Part shown: in pieces, positions 29,036 through 37,551 of the stretch
Position numbering within the stretch: the stretch's first letter is position 1
How the letters are laid out: every line of letters begins with the position of its first letter
Source of the DNA: a virus
IMG/VR virus record: IMGVR_UViG_3300005096_000107
Coordinates: 1 to 37,588 of that record
Direction: 5' to 3' (one strand)
Length of the DNA: 37,588 bases
Translations under genes and position numbers: made by a program
Notes under the pieces: model-generated
Told to the model about the DNA's origin: nothing
Database searches by the model: none
Seen by the model: only the letters and a program-made list of their open reading frames with translations

Positions 29036-31396
29036 ATGGCTAAAGAAATAAAAACAAAAGAAGTTGTCCGTCCACCGCTCGGAGTTTCCGGCACAAACAT
29101 TTTTTCTGGAATTATAACCGAAGAGTACAACTCCGAACTTTCGGACATTAAGGGAATAAAGATTTATGATAAAATGCGCAAGTCAGACGCAACCGTTAGG
29201 GCTGCCATATCGGCTTGCCAACTTCCTATACGCCGGGCAAATTGGTTTGTTGAGCCGGCAAGTGAAGACGAAAAAGATATTGAGATAGCAAAGTTTATTG
29301 AGAGAGCATTATTTGACGAGATGACTATTACTTGGGACGACTTCTTGCGTCAAGCGCTTTTGATGTTGCCATTCGGCGTAATGGTATTTGAAAAAGTTTT
29401 TGAGATAAAAGATATTGACGGAACGCAGCATGTTGTTTGGAAAAAGTTTGCGCCACGAATGCCAGTCAGTATTACTCATTGGGAAACAAAGGCAGGCGGT
29501 AAAGGAATACAGCAAATAGCGCCAAATCTTACTGAAAATATTTCAATACCAATTGAAAAACTGCTTGTATTTGTCAATGAGATTGAAGGCGAAAACTGGT
29601 GGGGTACTTCATTGCTCCGCGCCGCTTATAAGCATTACGATATAAAATATAAAATTGAAAAGATTGACGCGGTAGCACACGAGCGACAAGGACTCGGAGT
29701 ACCATTTGTAAAAATGCCAGTTAACTATTCGGAGTCAGATGTTACGCGCGCAGTAAAGGTATTGCAAAACTTACGAGCAAGCGAGCAAGGTTATTTATTA
29801 GAGCCGGACGATATGGAAGTAGAATTTAAAGACATGAAAGGTTTGACAGTCCGCGACCCTTCAAGAACAATTGCATACCATAATAGGGAAATTGTGCTAT
29901 CAGTTTTAGCGCAATTCCTCGATCTCGGTAGTGGCTCAACCGGTAGTCGCGCATTATCAGAAGACCACACAAGTTTGTTTTTGCAGTCAATTGAAACAAT
30001 CGCAAATAACTTTGCCGAAGTTGTAAATAAATATGCCATTAGAGAGCTTGTTGATTTAAACTTTGAGAATGTAGAAGCATACCCGAAACTGGACTATAAC
30101 GGAATTTCAAGAGTCGACACAGAAAAACTTTCAACAGCATACCAGCGCTTTACTCAAAGCGGTGGATTAAAAGCAACCGAAGCAGACGATAAATATATTC
30201 GCGAATTGTTATCTTTACCGGAAAATACAAACGAAGATAAAGAAACGAAAAAAGTGGAAGATAAAAAGATTGAGGACGCAGCCGACGAACTAGGAATGTC
30301 AGAGTTTCTTAATAAAAAAAAAGTATCGCCAACAGAAATTGAGAAAGCAATAAAAAATGTTTTATCCGGAATGGACATGGCCGAACAAATTGACTTTACC
30401 GCAAACAAGATTGAAGCAATAAAGGAAATAAAAAAACACCGTGAATTGTTTTCAATGGCAACTTCGGTATTGGCGCAAGAATATAGTATTTTGACTTGGC
30501 GCTATTTTCAAGAGCATAATGACTTTGACGGTTGGAGACCACTTACATTCGCAGAAAAGAAAGTAAATTTAAAAAGTATTCAATCTCAAATAAATAAACT
30601 TGAAAATAATTTAACAGTAGAGAGCAAGAAGATACTAAACACAGCGAAGGACGATTACCTTAAAAAATTAACACCGCTTATTGAAAAGCGAAATGTCGCC
30701 GCCATAAAAAAACTAGAAGCAAAGTTTACTTCAAAATACACAGCATTGTTAAATGACATAATGCGAAAAGCATATAACTTTGCAAAAAATAATGCGGCGC
30801 GCGAAATGGGAGTTAAAGCCCCGGCGGACAATCAAGATGTTATACGCTCGATCAGCATAGGCGCGGACACAATAGCCGCCAAACAGGCACAAGCAATTAC
30901 AGACAATGCAAAAATTGTTTTAGTTGATAAATTGGCTAAAGGCGAAAGCACATCAAACATAGTTGGCGCAATGGACGCGGCCATTGTAAAAGTTATTGAC
31001 AAAGTAACGAGAGATACCGCGAACATAGTAATTGCCGGACATATTAACCTTGGAAGAAAAACTGTATTTGATAAAAATCAAAATAAGATTTATGCGCTTC
31101 AGAGGTCAGAGATACTGGATAGCAAAACATGTAATTTCTGTTTGAGTATTGACGAGAGAATTATTAAGAAAGACGACCCATTGGGAAAGACAGGTATTTT
31201 CCACAGTAGTTGTCGAGGCATATGGGTTGAGATATTGGAGGACGAAGAAAGCAAGCCAAAGATTGGCGGAGTACCAAACAGCATACGAGATAGAGTTGGC
31301 GACGCGACAAATGAATTACTACAACCCAAAAAACCGATAGTAAAACAGAGAAGCTCGGCGTCAAAAGCAATCAATAAAGGAAAGGCAGGAAAATAG
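29036..31396 (+). CDS. Portal protein fused to MuF-type head protein
   Basis: A 786-residue protein with two functions. Residues 1-430 are a DUF935-type (Mu gp29-like) portal: IYDKMRKSDATVRAAISAC, a long segment with VMVFEKVFEI and WGTSLLRAAYKHYDIKYK, and the typical LGSGSTGSRALSEDH motif at about 301-315. After an acidic linker (about 395-420), residues 560-750 match the Mu gpF/MuF C-terminal domain, with ADTIAAKQAQAI, ILDSKTCNFC near residue 695-704, and the closing GIFHSSCRG motif. In Mu these are separate adjacent genes. It forms the ring through which DNA enters; the MuF part may be packaged inside the head. A disordered basic tail ends it. Confidence 0.88.
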   Translation: MAKEIKTKEVVRPPLGVSGTNIFSGIITEEYNSELSDIKGIKIYDKMRKSDATVRAAISACQLPIRRANWFVEPASEDEKDIEIAKFIERALFDEMTITWDDFLRQALLMLPFGVMVFEKVFEIKDIDGTQHVVWKKFAPRMPVSITHWETKAGGKGIQQIAPNLTENISIPIEKLLVFVNEIEGENWWGTSLLRAAYKHYDIKYKIEKIDAVAHERQGLGVPFVKMPVNYSESDVTRAVKVLQNLRASEQGYLLEPDDMEVEFKDMKGLTVRDPSRTIAYHNREIVLSVLAQFLDLGSGSTGSRALSEDHTSLFLQSIETIANNFAEVVNKYAIRELVDLNFENVEAYPKLDYNGISRVDTEKLSTAYQRFTQSGGLKATEADDKYIRELLSLPENTNEDKETKKVEDKKIEDAADELGMSEFLNKKKVSPTEIEKAIKNVLSGMDMAEQIDFTANKIEAIKEIKKHRELFSMATSVLAQEYSILTWRYFQEHNDFDGWRPLTFAEKKVNLKSIQSQINKLENNLTVESKKILNTAKDDYLKKLTPLIEKRNVAAIKKLEAKFTSKYTALLNDIMRKAYNFAKNNAAREMGVKAPADNQDVIRSISIGADTIAAKQAQAITDNAKIVLVDKLAKGESTSNIVGAMDAAIVKVIDKVTRDTANIVIAGHINLGRKTVFDKNQNKIYALQRSEILDSKTCNFCLSIDERIIKKDDPLGKTGIFHSSCRGIWVEILEDEESKPKIGGVPNSIRDRVGDATNELLQPKKPIVKQRSSASKAINKGKAGK

Positions 31397-31405
31397 TTAT
31401 CCACA
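31397..31405 (+). promoter_or_regulatory. DnaA box, perfect consensus
   Basis: TTATCCACA, starting one base after the portal stop and 27 bases before the -10 of the next gene. It is the third exact copy in the window, all three outside genes. Confidence 0.65.
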
Positions 31406-31432
31406 GGGTTGTTGTTTTTCTATATTTTGTAG

Positions 31433-31448
31433 TATAATAAAAACATAC
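31433..31448 (+). promoter_or_regulatory. Promoter of the protease/scaffold gene
   Basis: TATAAT at 31433-31438, ten bases before ATG 31449; predicted leader about 4 nt. A TTGTTT is at 31412-31417, 15 bases upstream. Confidence 0.6.
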
Positions 31449-32717
31449 ATGAAAAAAGCAACAGAAAAAATTAAAAGACTGCCAATTATTTTTCCAATAG
31501 ATATTCATGCTTTTGCAGAAACGGCAAGTGAAGACGGAATACCAAAAGAGATACATGTTTTACCGGTAGGAAAATGGAACCACCCGGCATATGGCCCGAT
31601 AACGATTGATCGAAATGATATAGCAGAATTTAAAGACAATTTTGAAAACGGCTTGCGTAAAGGCATACCCATTACGGAAGGCCACGATAACGGATTTAGC
31701 GGCGAACTGCCAGCCATTGGTTGGTTTACAGAGCTTATCGATAGGGGCGCAAATGGATTATACGCAACTATTGAATGGACAGAAAAGGGAAAAACCCTAT
31801 TGTCCGAAAAAGCGTTTAAGTATTTTTCGCCAGAGTTTTATTCGGAATACGAAGACCCGGAAACAAGGCAAATATACGAAAATGTGCTTGTAGGGGGCGC
31901 ATTAACAAATAAGCCCTATTTCAAAGAGCTTGAAGCGGTCGTTTTAAGCGAACATAATATTAACAATCAATTTAATTTTAACGATATGAATTTACAAGAT
32001 ATATTAGCAAAAAAGGTTGAGGAACTTTCCGCAGAGGAAAAAACTTTTTTGCAAGAAAATAAAGAACAGTTAACGGACGAACAGAAAACAACTTTTGCAA
32101 CAGCACTTGAAGTTGAAAAAGAAGAGGAAAATAAAGAGGACGAAAACAAGGAAATAGAAACCGAAGAAAAAAAGGAAGAGGAAAAAACAGAAGAGGAAAA
32201 CAAGGAAGAAGAAAAAGCACCGGAAGGCGATGACGCCGGTGGAGAAGAAGGCGGACAGCAAGACGCTTCAGAAGGTGTTATTGTAAAAGACGGAATGATA
32301 CAAATGAGCCAAGGCGCTTATAAGACACTTGAAAAGAAAGCAAACGACGGATACGAAGCAGCAGAAAAGTTGAGAATGTCAGAGATTAGAAACGAAGCAA
32401 ATAAACTTGTCTTTTCAGAGCAGAACTCGAAAGGACGATTTTTGCCGGCACAAAGCGAAAAAGTATTTAGCTTTATGAAGGCATTGGATGAAGGTCAGAG
32501 AAAAGCATTTGCTGAAATAGTTAAGACTATTCCGGAAGCAAATCTATTCGGAGAAATTGGACACGGTGGAGGCGCAGAAGGAACAGCATTTGCGGAGATC
32601 GATAGCAAAGCAAAAATACTTATGAGCGAAGACAAGGCAATTACTTACACCGACGCTGTAAAGCGCCTATGTGACGAAAACCCGGCACTCGCAAGCAGGT
32701 ACGAAATGGAGAAATAA
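31449..32717 (+). CDS. Prohead protease with scaffold, Mu gpI-like
   Basis: A 422-residue protein. Residues 1-175 are an I-like protease: PVGKWNHPAYGPITI, ITEGHDNGF with probable catalytic His79, PAIGWFTEL and SPEFY, then the GGALTNKPYF end of the domain. Residues 185-300 are a Glu/Lys-rich coiled and disordered region, and the remainder is helical, which fits the scaffold function that is fused to or nested with the protease in Mu-like phages. It shapes the prohead and then cleaves itself. A Met at 31987 (MNLQDIL) could start an internal scaffold-only product. Confidence 0.87.
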   Translation: MKKATEKIKRLPIIFPIDIHAFAETASEDGIPKEIHVLPVGKWNHPAYGPITIDRNDIAEFKDNFENGLRKGIPITEGHDNGFSGELPAIGWFTELIDRGANGLYATIEWTEKGKTLLSEKAFKYFSPEFYSEYEDPETRQIYENVLVGGALTNKPYFKELEAVVLSEHNINNQFNFNDMNLQDILAKKVEELSAEEKTFLQENKEQLTDEQKTTFATALEVEKEEENKEDENKEIETEEKKEEEKTEEENKEEEKAPEGDDAGGEEGGQQDASEGVIVKDGMIQMSQGAYKTLEKKANDGYEAAEKLRMSEIRNEANKLVFSEQNSKGRFLPAQSEKVFSFMKALDEGQRKAFAEIVKTIPEANLFGEIGHGGGAEGTAFAEIDSKAKILMSEDKAITYTDAVKRLCDENPALASRYEMEK

Positions 32718-32745
32718 TTTATCAATTTAATTTCTAAAAAAAACT

Positions 32746-33120
32746 ATGTCACAAGCATTAAAAGATTTTGAAAAGACGGGAAACGCCGGGGAAAGCATGA
32801 CAGCTAACCAGTATTACATTGTCCAGTTGTCAGCAGCCGGCGATATTGAAGTAGGAGAAGGAGCAACCGACCTTTTGGTTGGCGTGCTTCAGAACAAGCC
32901 AGCGTCAGGCGAAGCGGCTTTATACCGTTTTGCAGGAACGACAAAAGTTGTTGCTAGCGCAGCGGTTGCAATTGGCGCTAAACTAACAACAACCGCAGCC
33001 GGTAAAGCAGTTACAACAACAACAGCCGGAGATATGGTCGTAGGAATAGCACTCGAGGCAGCAGCCGCAGACGGCGACATTATCGAAATGCAACTTATGT
33101 TTTTTCATTACAAAGCATAA
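32746..33120 (+). CDS. Capsid cement / decoration protein, DUF2190-like
   Basis: A 124-residue protein rich in Ala, Gly and Thr, with the layout of DUF2190-like capsid stabilisers: an N-terminal part with AGESMTANQYYIVQL, GVLQNKPASGEAALY, and a later Ala/Thr-rich GAKLTTTAAGKAV and GIALEAAAADGDIIEM. It binds the outside of the capsid. Its place between scaffold and major capsid genes is standard. Confidence 0.85.
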   Translation: MSQALKDFEKTGNAGESMTANQYYIVQLSAAGDIEVGEGATDLLVGVLQNKPASGEAALYRFAGTTKVVASAAVAIGAKLTTTAAGKAVTTTTAGDMVVGIALEAAAADGDIIEMQLMFFHYKA

Positions 33121-33148
33121 TATTATTAGTTTAATTCTTTAAAAAACT

Positions 33149-34066
33149 ATGTTAACAAGAACCGATGTAGTAGTAGACCCAGTATTGTCAAATGTGTCCA
33201 AGGCATACAAGAACGAAATGTACATTGCGGACATTATATTTCCCGGCTTTAAAGTAGCCAAGGAAACCGGCAAATACTACCAGTACGATAAAGCAAAATT
33301 CAGAAGGAACACAACAAAGCGCGCAGCCGGCGCAAAGGCAAATGAAGTTGAGTACGGACTTTCAACGGCTTCATTCACGACAGAAGACCACGCTTTGAAA
33401 GAGAAGACACCTTGGGAAATAATTAGGCAAGCAGATAGCGCGCTTAATCCCGAAATGGACGCGACAGAAAATATCACGGAGCAGTTGTTGATCGACAAAG
33501 AAGTTGCACTTGCGACATCAATGGCAAGCACCGCCACGATTACGCAGAATACAACTTTGTCCGGAACTTCACAATGGAGCGATTACACGAACTCCGACCC
33601 TATCGGCGATGTGAAGACAGCGATTACTACCGTTCAGAAAGCAATCGGACGCAAGCCAAATACAATGATTATCGGTAAGGAAGTATTTGACAAGCTTTCA
33701 GACCACCCGGATATTGTAGAGAAAGTTAAGTATTCACAATTGGGAGTACTTACAGAAGATTTGCTAGCGCGTATCTTCAATGTCTCAAAGGTCATTGTTG
33801 CAGAAGCGATTTACAATTCAGCAACAGAAGGAGCGACAGACAGTTTAGGTTATATTTGGGGCAAGCACGCATGGCTCGCTTACATTACGCCTTCAGCTCG
33901 CTTGCGCTCGATCACACTTGGTTTCACTTTCAAATATGAAGATAGGAAAGTTAAAAAGTGGGATGACGAAGACGCAGAAGCAAGGTTTGTCAGAGCGAAC
34001 GAGAACTATGTACAAAAGTTTGTTGCAGCAGAAGCAGCTTACTTGATTAAGAACGCAGTCGCTTAA
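33149..34066 (+). CDS. Major capsid protein
   Basis: A 305-residue protein with the HK97-like capsid layout: an N-terminal strand region (YKNEMYIADIIFPGFKVAKETGKYYQYD), a spine-helix region (DKEVALATSMA), a Thr-rich loop, KPNTMIIGKEVFDKLSDHP, an APS-type FNVSKVIVAEAIYNSA segment, a WGKHAWLAYITP strand and the closing VQKFVAAEAAYLIKNAV helix. It is similar in style to Mu-like and GpE-type capsids. Codon use and position predict very high late expression. A structured RNA element follows. Confidence 0.9.
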   Translation: MLTRTDVVVDPVLSNVSKAYKNEMYIADIIFPGFKVAKETGKYYQYDKAKFRRNTTKRAAGAKANEVEYGLSTASFTTEDHALKEKTPWEIIRQADSALNPEMDATENITEQLLIDKEVALATSMASTATITQNTTLSGTSQWSDYTNSDPIGDVKTAITTVQKAIGRKPNTMIIGKEVFDKLSDHPDIVEKVKYSQLGVLTEDLLARIFNVSKVIVAEAIYNSATEGATDSLGYIWGKHAWLAYITPSARLRSITLGFTFKYEDRKVKKWDDEDAEARFVRANENYVQKFVAAEAAYLIKNAVA

Positions 34067-34089
34067 ACTTTATTGGTTAGTTTTAGGAC

Positions 34090-34152
34090 TATGGTGGGGC
34101 TTATGTCCCCCATACTCGGCCATTCCGACCGGCTGAGTATAGAGGACATAAG
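34090..34152 (+). ncRNA. Switch-like hairpin element after the capsid gene
   Basis: A 9-bp stem (CTTATGTCC 34100-34108 with GGACATAAG 34144-34152) encloses a 10-bp hairpin (ATACTCGGCC 34112-34121 with GGCTGAGTAT 34131-34140, one G-U). The alternative hairpin TATG/CATA plus GGGG/CCCC at 34090-34114 uses the 5' arms of both, so the two structures exclude each other. It lies between the major capsid gene and the next gene and has no T tract. It may adjust relative expression or protect the capsid mRNA. Confidence 0.5.
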
Positions 34153-34175
34153 ACCGCTGTATTAACTACAAAAAA

Positions 34176-34718
34176 ATGTCAGATAGAAAATTTAGTCAAA
34201 GAGTAAACGCGCCGGATTTCAAAATGAAACGAGGCACAGTTACGCGTCAAGACGCGTTAACAGTAAAGAAAATTGCGACGGCAGCATTTGATACCGCAGA
34301 TAACGATAGCTCCGGAGTATCAAACAAAACAATCGCAGCCCACGGATTAGGTGTTTACTTGCCGGATAATGCAATTATTACAAACGCTTGGTACGATGTT
34401 ATTACAACATTCACAAGCGCGACAGACGCCGGAACAATTGCGATTAAGTTGCAGACAGCAAATGACCTTGTTTCAGCACTTGCAATATCGGACGCGTCAA
34501 ATATTTTTGACTCCGGATTACATGGAACATTGACAGCCGGAACAACGACATTGACAGAAGCAACACCGAACACAAGAACGCAAATTGTAAACGCAACAGA
34601 TATTATCGCCGGATTTATTAAATTAACGGCAGAAAGAGAAATTACAATTACCGTAGCAGTTGAAGCATTAACAGCCGGTAAATTAGTAATTTTTGTGGAG
34701 TATGTTATTAGTGACTAA
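34176..34718 (+). CDS. Virion-associated beta-rich protein, unknown
   Basis: A 180-residue protein with a basic start, an Ala/Thr-rich middle (NAIITNAWYDVITTF, AGTIAIKLQTANDL) and a strand-rich end (ELTAGKLVIFVEYVI-like pattern). The form suggests a jelly-roll or similar surface protein. Its position after the capsid protein suggests a head decoration or fibre protein. No family recognised. Confidence 0.7.
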   Translation: MSDRKFSQRVNAPDFKMKRGTVTRQDALTVKKIATAAFDTADNDSSGVSNKTIAAHGLGVYLPDNAIITNAWYDVITTFTSATDAGTIAIKLQTANDLVSALAISDASNIFDSGLHGTLTAGTTTLTEATPNTRTQIVNATDIIAGFIKLTAEREITITVAVEALTAGKLVIFVEYVISD

Positions 34719-34736
34719 CAATTAAAATAAAAAAAT

Positions 34737-35255
34737 ATGAGCATATTTAAAGTAAAATCAAACATAAAGCACAACGGACGAGAATATTTAAAAGGTCAAG
34801 AAATTGAGCTTGAAGAAAATATCGCAGAAACATTATTGAGCGACGGAATAATTACAGACCCAAGCGAAAATATTGAGAACGAAGAACAGGAAACACCGCA
34901 ACCGCCAGTAAACAATGTAACGCGTGATGGCGACAATGTTGAGGGCGGAACGACGATCGAACCGGGGAAGGTCGAAAAGCCACAACCGGGAGACAATCTT
35001 GACAACGAAGATAACGCGCCGGAAGAAAAGAAAGAAGGAATGCTAAATAAATTTTTCGGCGGAAATAAAGACGAAACAAAATCAGCATTCAAAGTCCTTG
35101 AAGGTGTAGAATATCCAGCAGGAACAGCACACGAAATTGGCGCTGTAATTGAATTGACAGAAAAAGAAGCGAGCGAGTTTGCTGAAGGGTTGATCGAGAA
35201 GGTTGAAAGTGGCGACAATGTTGAGGGCAACGAAAATTCAGGAGACAATCTTTAA
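34737..35255 (+). CDS. Head-associated protein with duplicated domain and acidic linker
   Basis: A 172-residue protein with two related 40-residue halves. Residues 3-42 (FKVKSNIKHNGREYLKGQEIEL) and 115-160 (FKVLEGVEYPAGTAHEIGAVIEL) share the order strand, G-x-x-x-x-G-x-x-I-E-L, then a helix E-x-x-A. Between them is an Asp/Glu/Asn/Pro-rich disordered linker and a short NKFFGGNK segment. The half-domain also resembles the 63-residue 5804 protein. Small domains of this sort are found near capsid genes. A strong terminator follows. Confidence 0.7.
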   Translation: MSIFKVKSNIKHNGREYLKGQEIELEENIAETLLSDGIITDPSENIENEEQETPQPPVNNVTRDGDNVEGGTTIEPGKVEKPQPGDNLDNEDNAPEEKKEGMLNKFFGGNKDETKSAFKVLEGVEYPAGTAHEIGAVIELTEKEASEFAEGLIEKVESGDNVEGNENSGDNL

Positions 35256-35266
35256 TCAAAAGATTG

Positions 35267-35305
35267 CAACAAGCCCTATTCATATTTTTTTGATAGGGCT
35301 TGTTG
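35267..35305. terminator. Strong hairpin terminator, 13-bp stem
   Basis: CAACAAGCCCTAT (35267-35279) pairs perfectly with ATAGGGCTTGTTG (35293-35305). The loop has a run of seven T, and TTTAAA follows. It divides the capsid genes from the next set. Confidence 0.85.
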
Positions 35306-35328
35306 TTTAAAAATTAACAAATAAAACT

Positions 35329-35679
35329 ATGTCAGTAGATTTCACAAAACATTTGAAAAGGTGGGTTGGGCTAGGCGAACAACTGGACAGGGTAAACGAC
35401 GGCGTGCGCGCATACGACGACGATTATAATTACGAGGTAATTAAAACAGCGACGACCACAACAGTAAAACCGGGCGCCGGGTTTATAAAAGAAATACGAG
35501 TGATTGGCGGAACTTTGGGCGCCGTGACTATTTACGATAATACCGCAGGGAGTGGAACAGAAATTGCACCAAGTAGCACGCCCGACAAAGGTCAAGTGTT
35601 GAAAAAGTCATGCCAATTTACTACAGGACTAACTATTGTAACGGCGGCAGCAACTTATATTGTAATTAGCTACAGATAA
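35329..35679 (+). CDS. Small beta-rich virion protein, unknown
   Basis: A 116-residue protein. KHLKRWVGLGEQLDRVND is a short helix, and the rest alternates Thr-rich strands and Gly turns (GFIKEIRVIGGTLGAVTIYD). Its composition is that of a virion accessory or fibre protein. It follows a terminator and has an A-rich start region (AAAACTATG). Confidence 0.65.
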   Translation: MSVDFTKHLKRWVGLGEQLDRVNDGVRAYDDDYNYEVIKTATTTTVKPGAGFIKEIRVIGGTLGAVTIYDNTAGSGTEIAPSSTPDKGQVLKKSCQFTTGLTIVTAAATYIVISYR

Positions 35680-35683
35680 TAAA

Positions 35684-35935
35684 ATGGATACATACAAAAT
35701 CACAGCATACAACAGAACAACAGGAATTGTCACAGTTGATTTTTCTGTAGGCGGAGAAAACTTTAAAGGAATAGAATTATCAAATATGCCGACAACCGAT
35801 GTCCTTAGCGTAACAACATTTTTGTCACAATATGCAAAAGCATACAAGAGAGGCAAAAACATTGAGACCAAAAAAAGAGAAGACATAACAACGGATGTAA
35901 AAGCGTTGTTAAATAAAGTAGTGGAGTTAAATTAA
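35684..35935 (+). CDS. Small hypothetical protein before the fibre
   Basis: An 83-residue protein. A beta start (YKITAYNRTTGIVTVDFSVGG) is followed by a helix rich in Lys/Tyr and a final basic helix. The spacing is 4 bases on both sides, in one transcription unit with the LamG-type fibre. Function unknown. Confidence 0.65.
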   Translation: MDTYKITAYNRTTGIVTVDFSVGGENFKGIELSNMPTTDVLSVTTFLSQYAKAYKRGKNIETKKREDITTDVKALLNKVVELN

Positions 35936-35939
35936 AATT

Positions 35940-37235
35940 ATGCCAAGAACAACAGCAACAAATAGATTAAACATAGGAAGACTTTTGTCTAAAGATTTTA
36001 ACGATGGAACAATACAAGGATATTCAAGCGGAAGTAATGTTGGAAATAAATTAAGGGTTACAGATTGGGACACTTCAGTTTATTACCCGATACAATTTAA
36101 TGAAGATGTTATTTACAAAGCAAAGGTTACTCCAATTTCTGTTAGTGGAGCAGAGCAATGGAGAAGCGCGCGATTAGCCGTTAGATACCAAGACGATAGC
36201 AATTACTATTTTCTCCAAATTTTGCCAAACGACAACACAATGCAAATTTGGAGAAGGGTTTTAGCAACTGAAACATTGATTGCAACAAGTGGCGCAATTA
36301 GTGTCAGTTTAGGAACAGCATATGAAATTGAATGGAAGATAACTGGAAATGGTGGAAATACAAAACACACGATTACCGTTGACGGAGTGGAAATAATAAG
36401 TGAAACGACGGACGCAGGAAACACAGTCCTTAATAAAGGATATTTTGGATTTAGAAATAATGGAGCGGTGGCAGATTTTGACGATGTAACACTTGATTTA
36501 GTTACAACCCCAACACGAACCGCGATAATCAACAACCAAAAATCCCTAGACATCGCTGGCGACGGAGTTGATGATTACGCTCAACTAACACCGAACTCAA
36601 AGATTACAGATATTGAAGGCACGCAAGCAATAACTATTGATATAATCATTAAGTTTAATCAGTTATCTTCTGCCAAAGGTTCAGGGCAGATATTTATTAA
36701 AAAAGGACATTCCGTTGCTCCTTGGCAGTCTTGGTATATGCAAATGGGAAGCGACGATAAAATATATTTTGCAATCGTAAATGCAAGCAGTTCAGAAGTT
36801 TCCGCAGTGAGCAATAATGCTTTAGAAACAGACAAATGGTATCACATTGTAGGAAGATATGACGGAACGAATATAAAATTAACAATTGATAATGTTGCAC
36901 AAACCAATCAAGCCCAAACAGGCAACATCTTTGTTTCAGATTTATGGTTAAGATTAAGCGACACAGCGTTAGTCAGAAGTTTTAAAGGACTCCTTGATAA
37001 TGTCAGACTCTATAACAGAGTTTTGACAGACGCAGAAATTAGCGACAGATTTAATTATTGCAAAGACATACGAGACGGACTTGTGGCGGAATGGGATTTT
37101 AACGAAGGCTCGGGGACTGTTGCAATAGATATAACAAGTGGTAAAAATCATTTTACATTAAACGGAAGTGTTAGTTTTTCTTCAGACATTTTTAGGACAG
37201 GTCGTAAATTAGCAAGCCCAAGAACGGCAGTATAA
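35940..37235 (+). CDS. Fibre / adhesin with two LamG-like lectin domains
   Basis: A 431-residue protein. Residues 1-190 look like a jelly-roll domain (concanavalin-A-like), with LAVRYQDDSNYYFLQILP, HTITVDGVEIISE and GYFGFRNNGAVADFDDV. Residues 200-375 are a second LamG/laminin-G-type domain: ITIDIIIKFNQLSSAKGSGQ, KWYHIVGRYDGTNIKL, SFKGLLDNVRLYNRVLTDAEI. The end resembles the opening of a third (GLVAEWDFNEGSG). Such domains bind sugars, so this is a strong candidate for the receptor-binding protein. Position between head genes and the 793 fibre is unusual. Confidence 0.85.
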   Translation: MPRTTATNRLNIGRLLSKDFNDGTIQGYSSGSNVGNKLRVTDWDTSVYYPIQFNEDVIYKAKVTPISVSGAEQWRSARLAVRYQDDSNYYFLQILPNDNTMQIWRRVLATETLIATSGAISVSLGTAYEIEWKITGNGGNTKHTITVDGVEIISETTDAGNTVLNKGYFGFRNNGAVADFDDVTLDLVTTPTRTAIINNQKSLDIAGDGVDDYAQLTPNSKITDIEGTQAITIDIIIKFNQLSSAKGSGQIFIKKGHSVAPWQSWYMQMGSDDKIYFAIVNASSSEVSAVSNNALETDKWYHIVGRYDGTNIKLTIDNVAQTNQAQTGNIFVSDLWLRLSDTALVRSFKGLLDNVRLYNRVLTDAEISDRFNYCKDIRDGLVAEWDFNEGSGTVAIDITSGKNHFTLNGSVSFSSDIFRTGRKLASPRTAV

Positions 37236-37239
37236 AAAT

Positions 37240-37551
37240 ATGTATAAAGCAAAAATTACAAACATAGAAAGAGTACGACACCAAGCAAACAATAGCGAGT
37301 TTTTAGATGTTTCTTTTGACATTATTGACGAAGAAGGAAAAATCAAAATATCAAAGCGTATTGGCTTGGATATGAATTGCACAAAAGAGGAAGTAATAAA
37401 GGAAGTCAATAATCATATTGAAGAACATAAAAGAGAGGTCGAAATTAAAAAAATAGAAAAAGAAAAAGAAAAAGTGGATAAGAACTTTAAGGATATAAAA
37501 GATAGTTTAGTAGCGAAAGAATTAAAGGGGATCGACGATGAAGACGATTAA
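37240..37551 (+). CDS. Small protein with C-terminal coiled coil
   Basis: A 103-residue protein. Residues 1-45 form a beta-rich domain (KAKITNIERVRHQAN, FLDVSFDIIDEEGKI); residues 48-95 form a charged coiled coil rich in Lys/Glu. The gene crosses into the 91-base terminal overlap, and its last 54 bases (including stop) appear again at 1-54. A virion accessory or fibre-chaperone role is only inferred from position. Confidence 0.7.
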   Translation: MYKAKITNIERVRHQANNSEFLDVSFDIIDEEGKIKISKRIGLDMNCTKEEVIKEVNNHIEEHKREVEIKKIEKEKEKVDKNFKDIKDSLVAKELKGIDDEDD

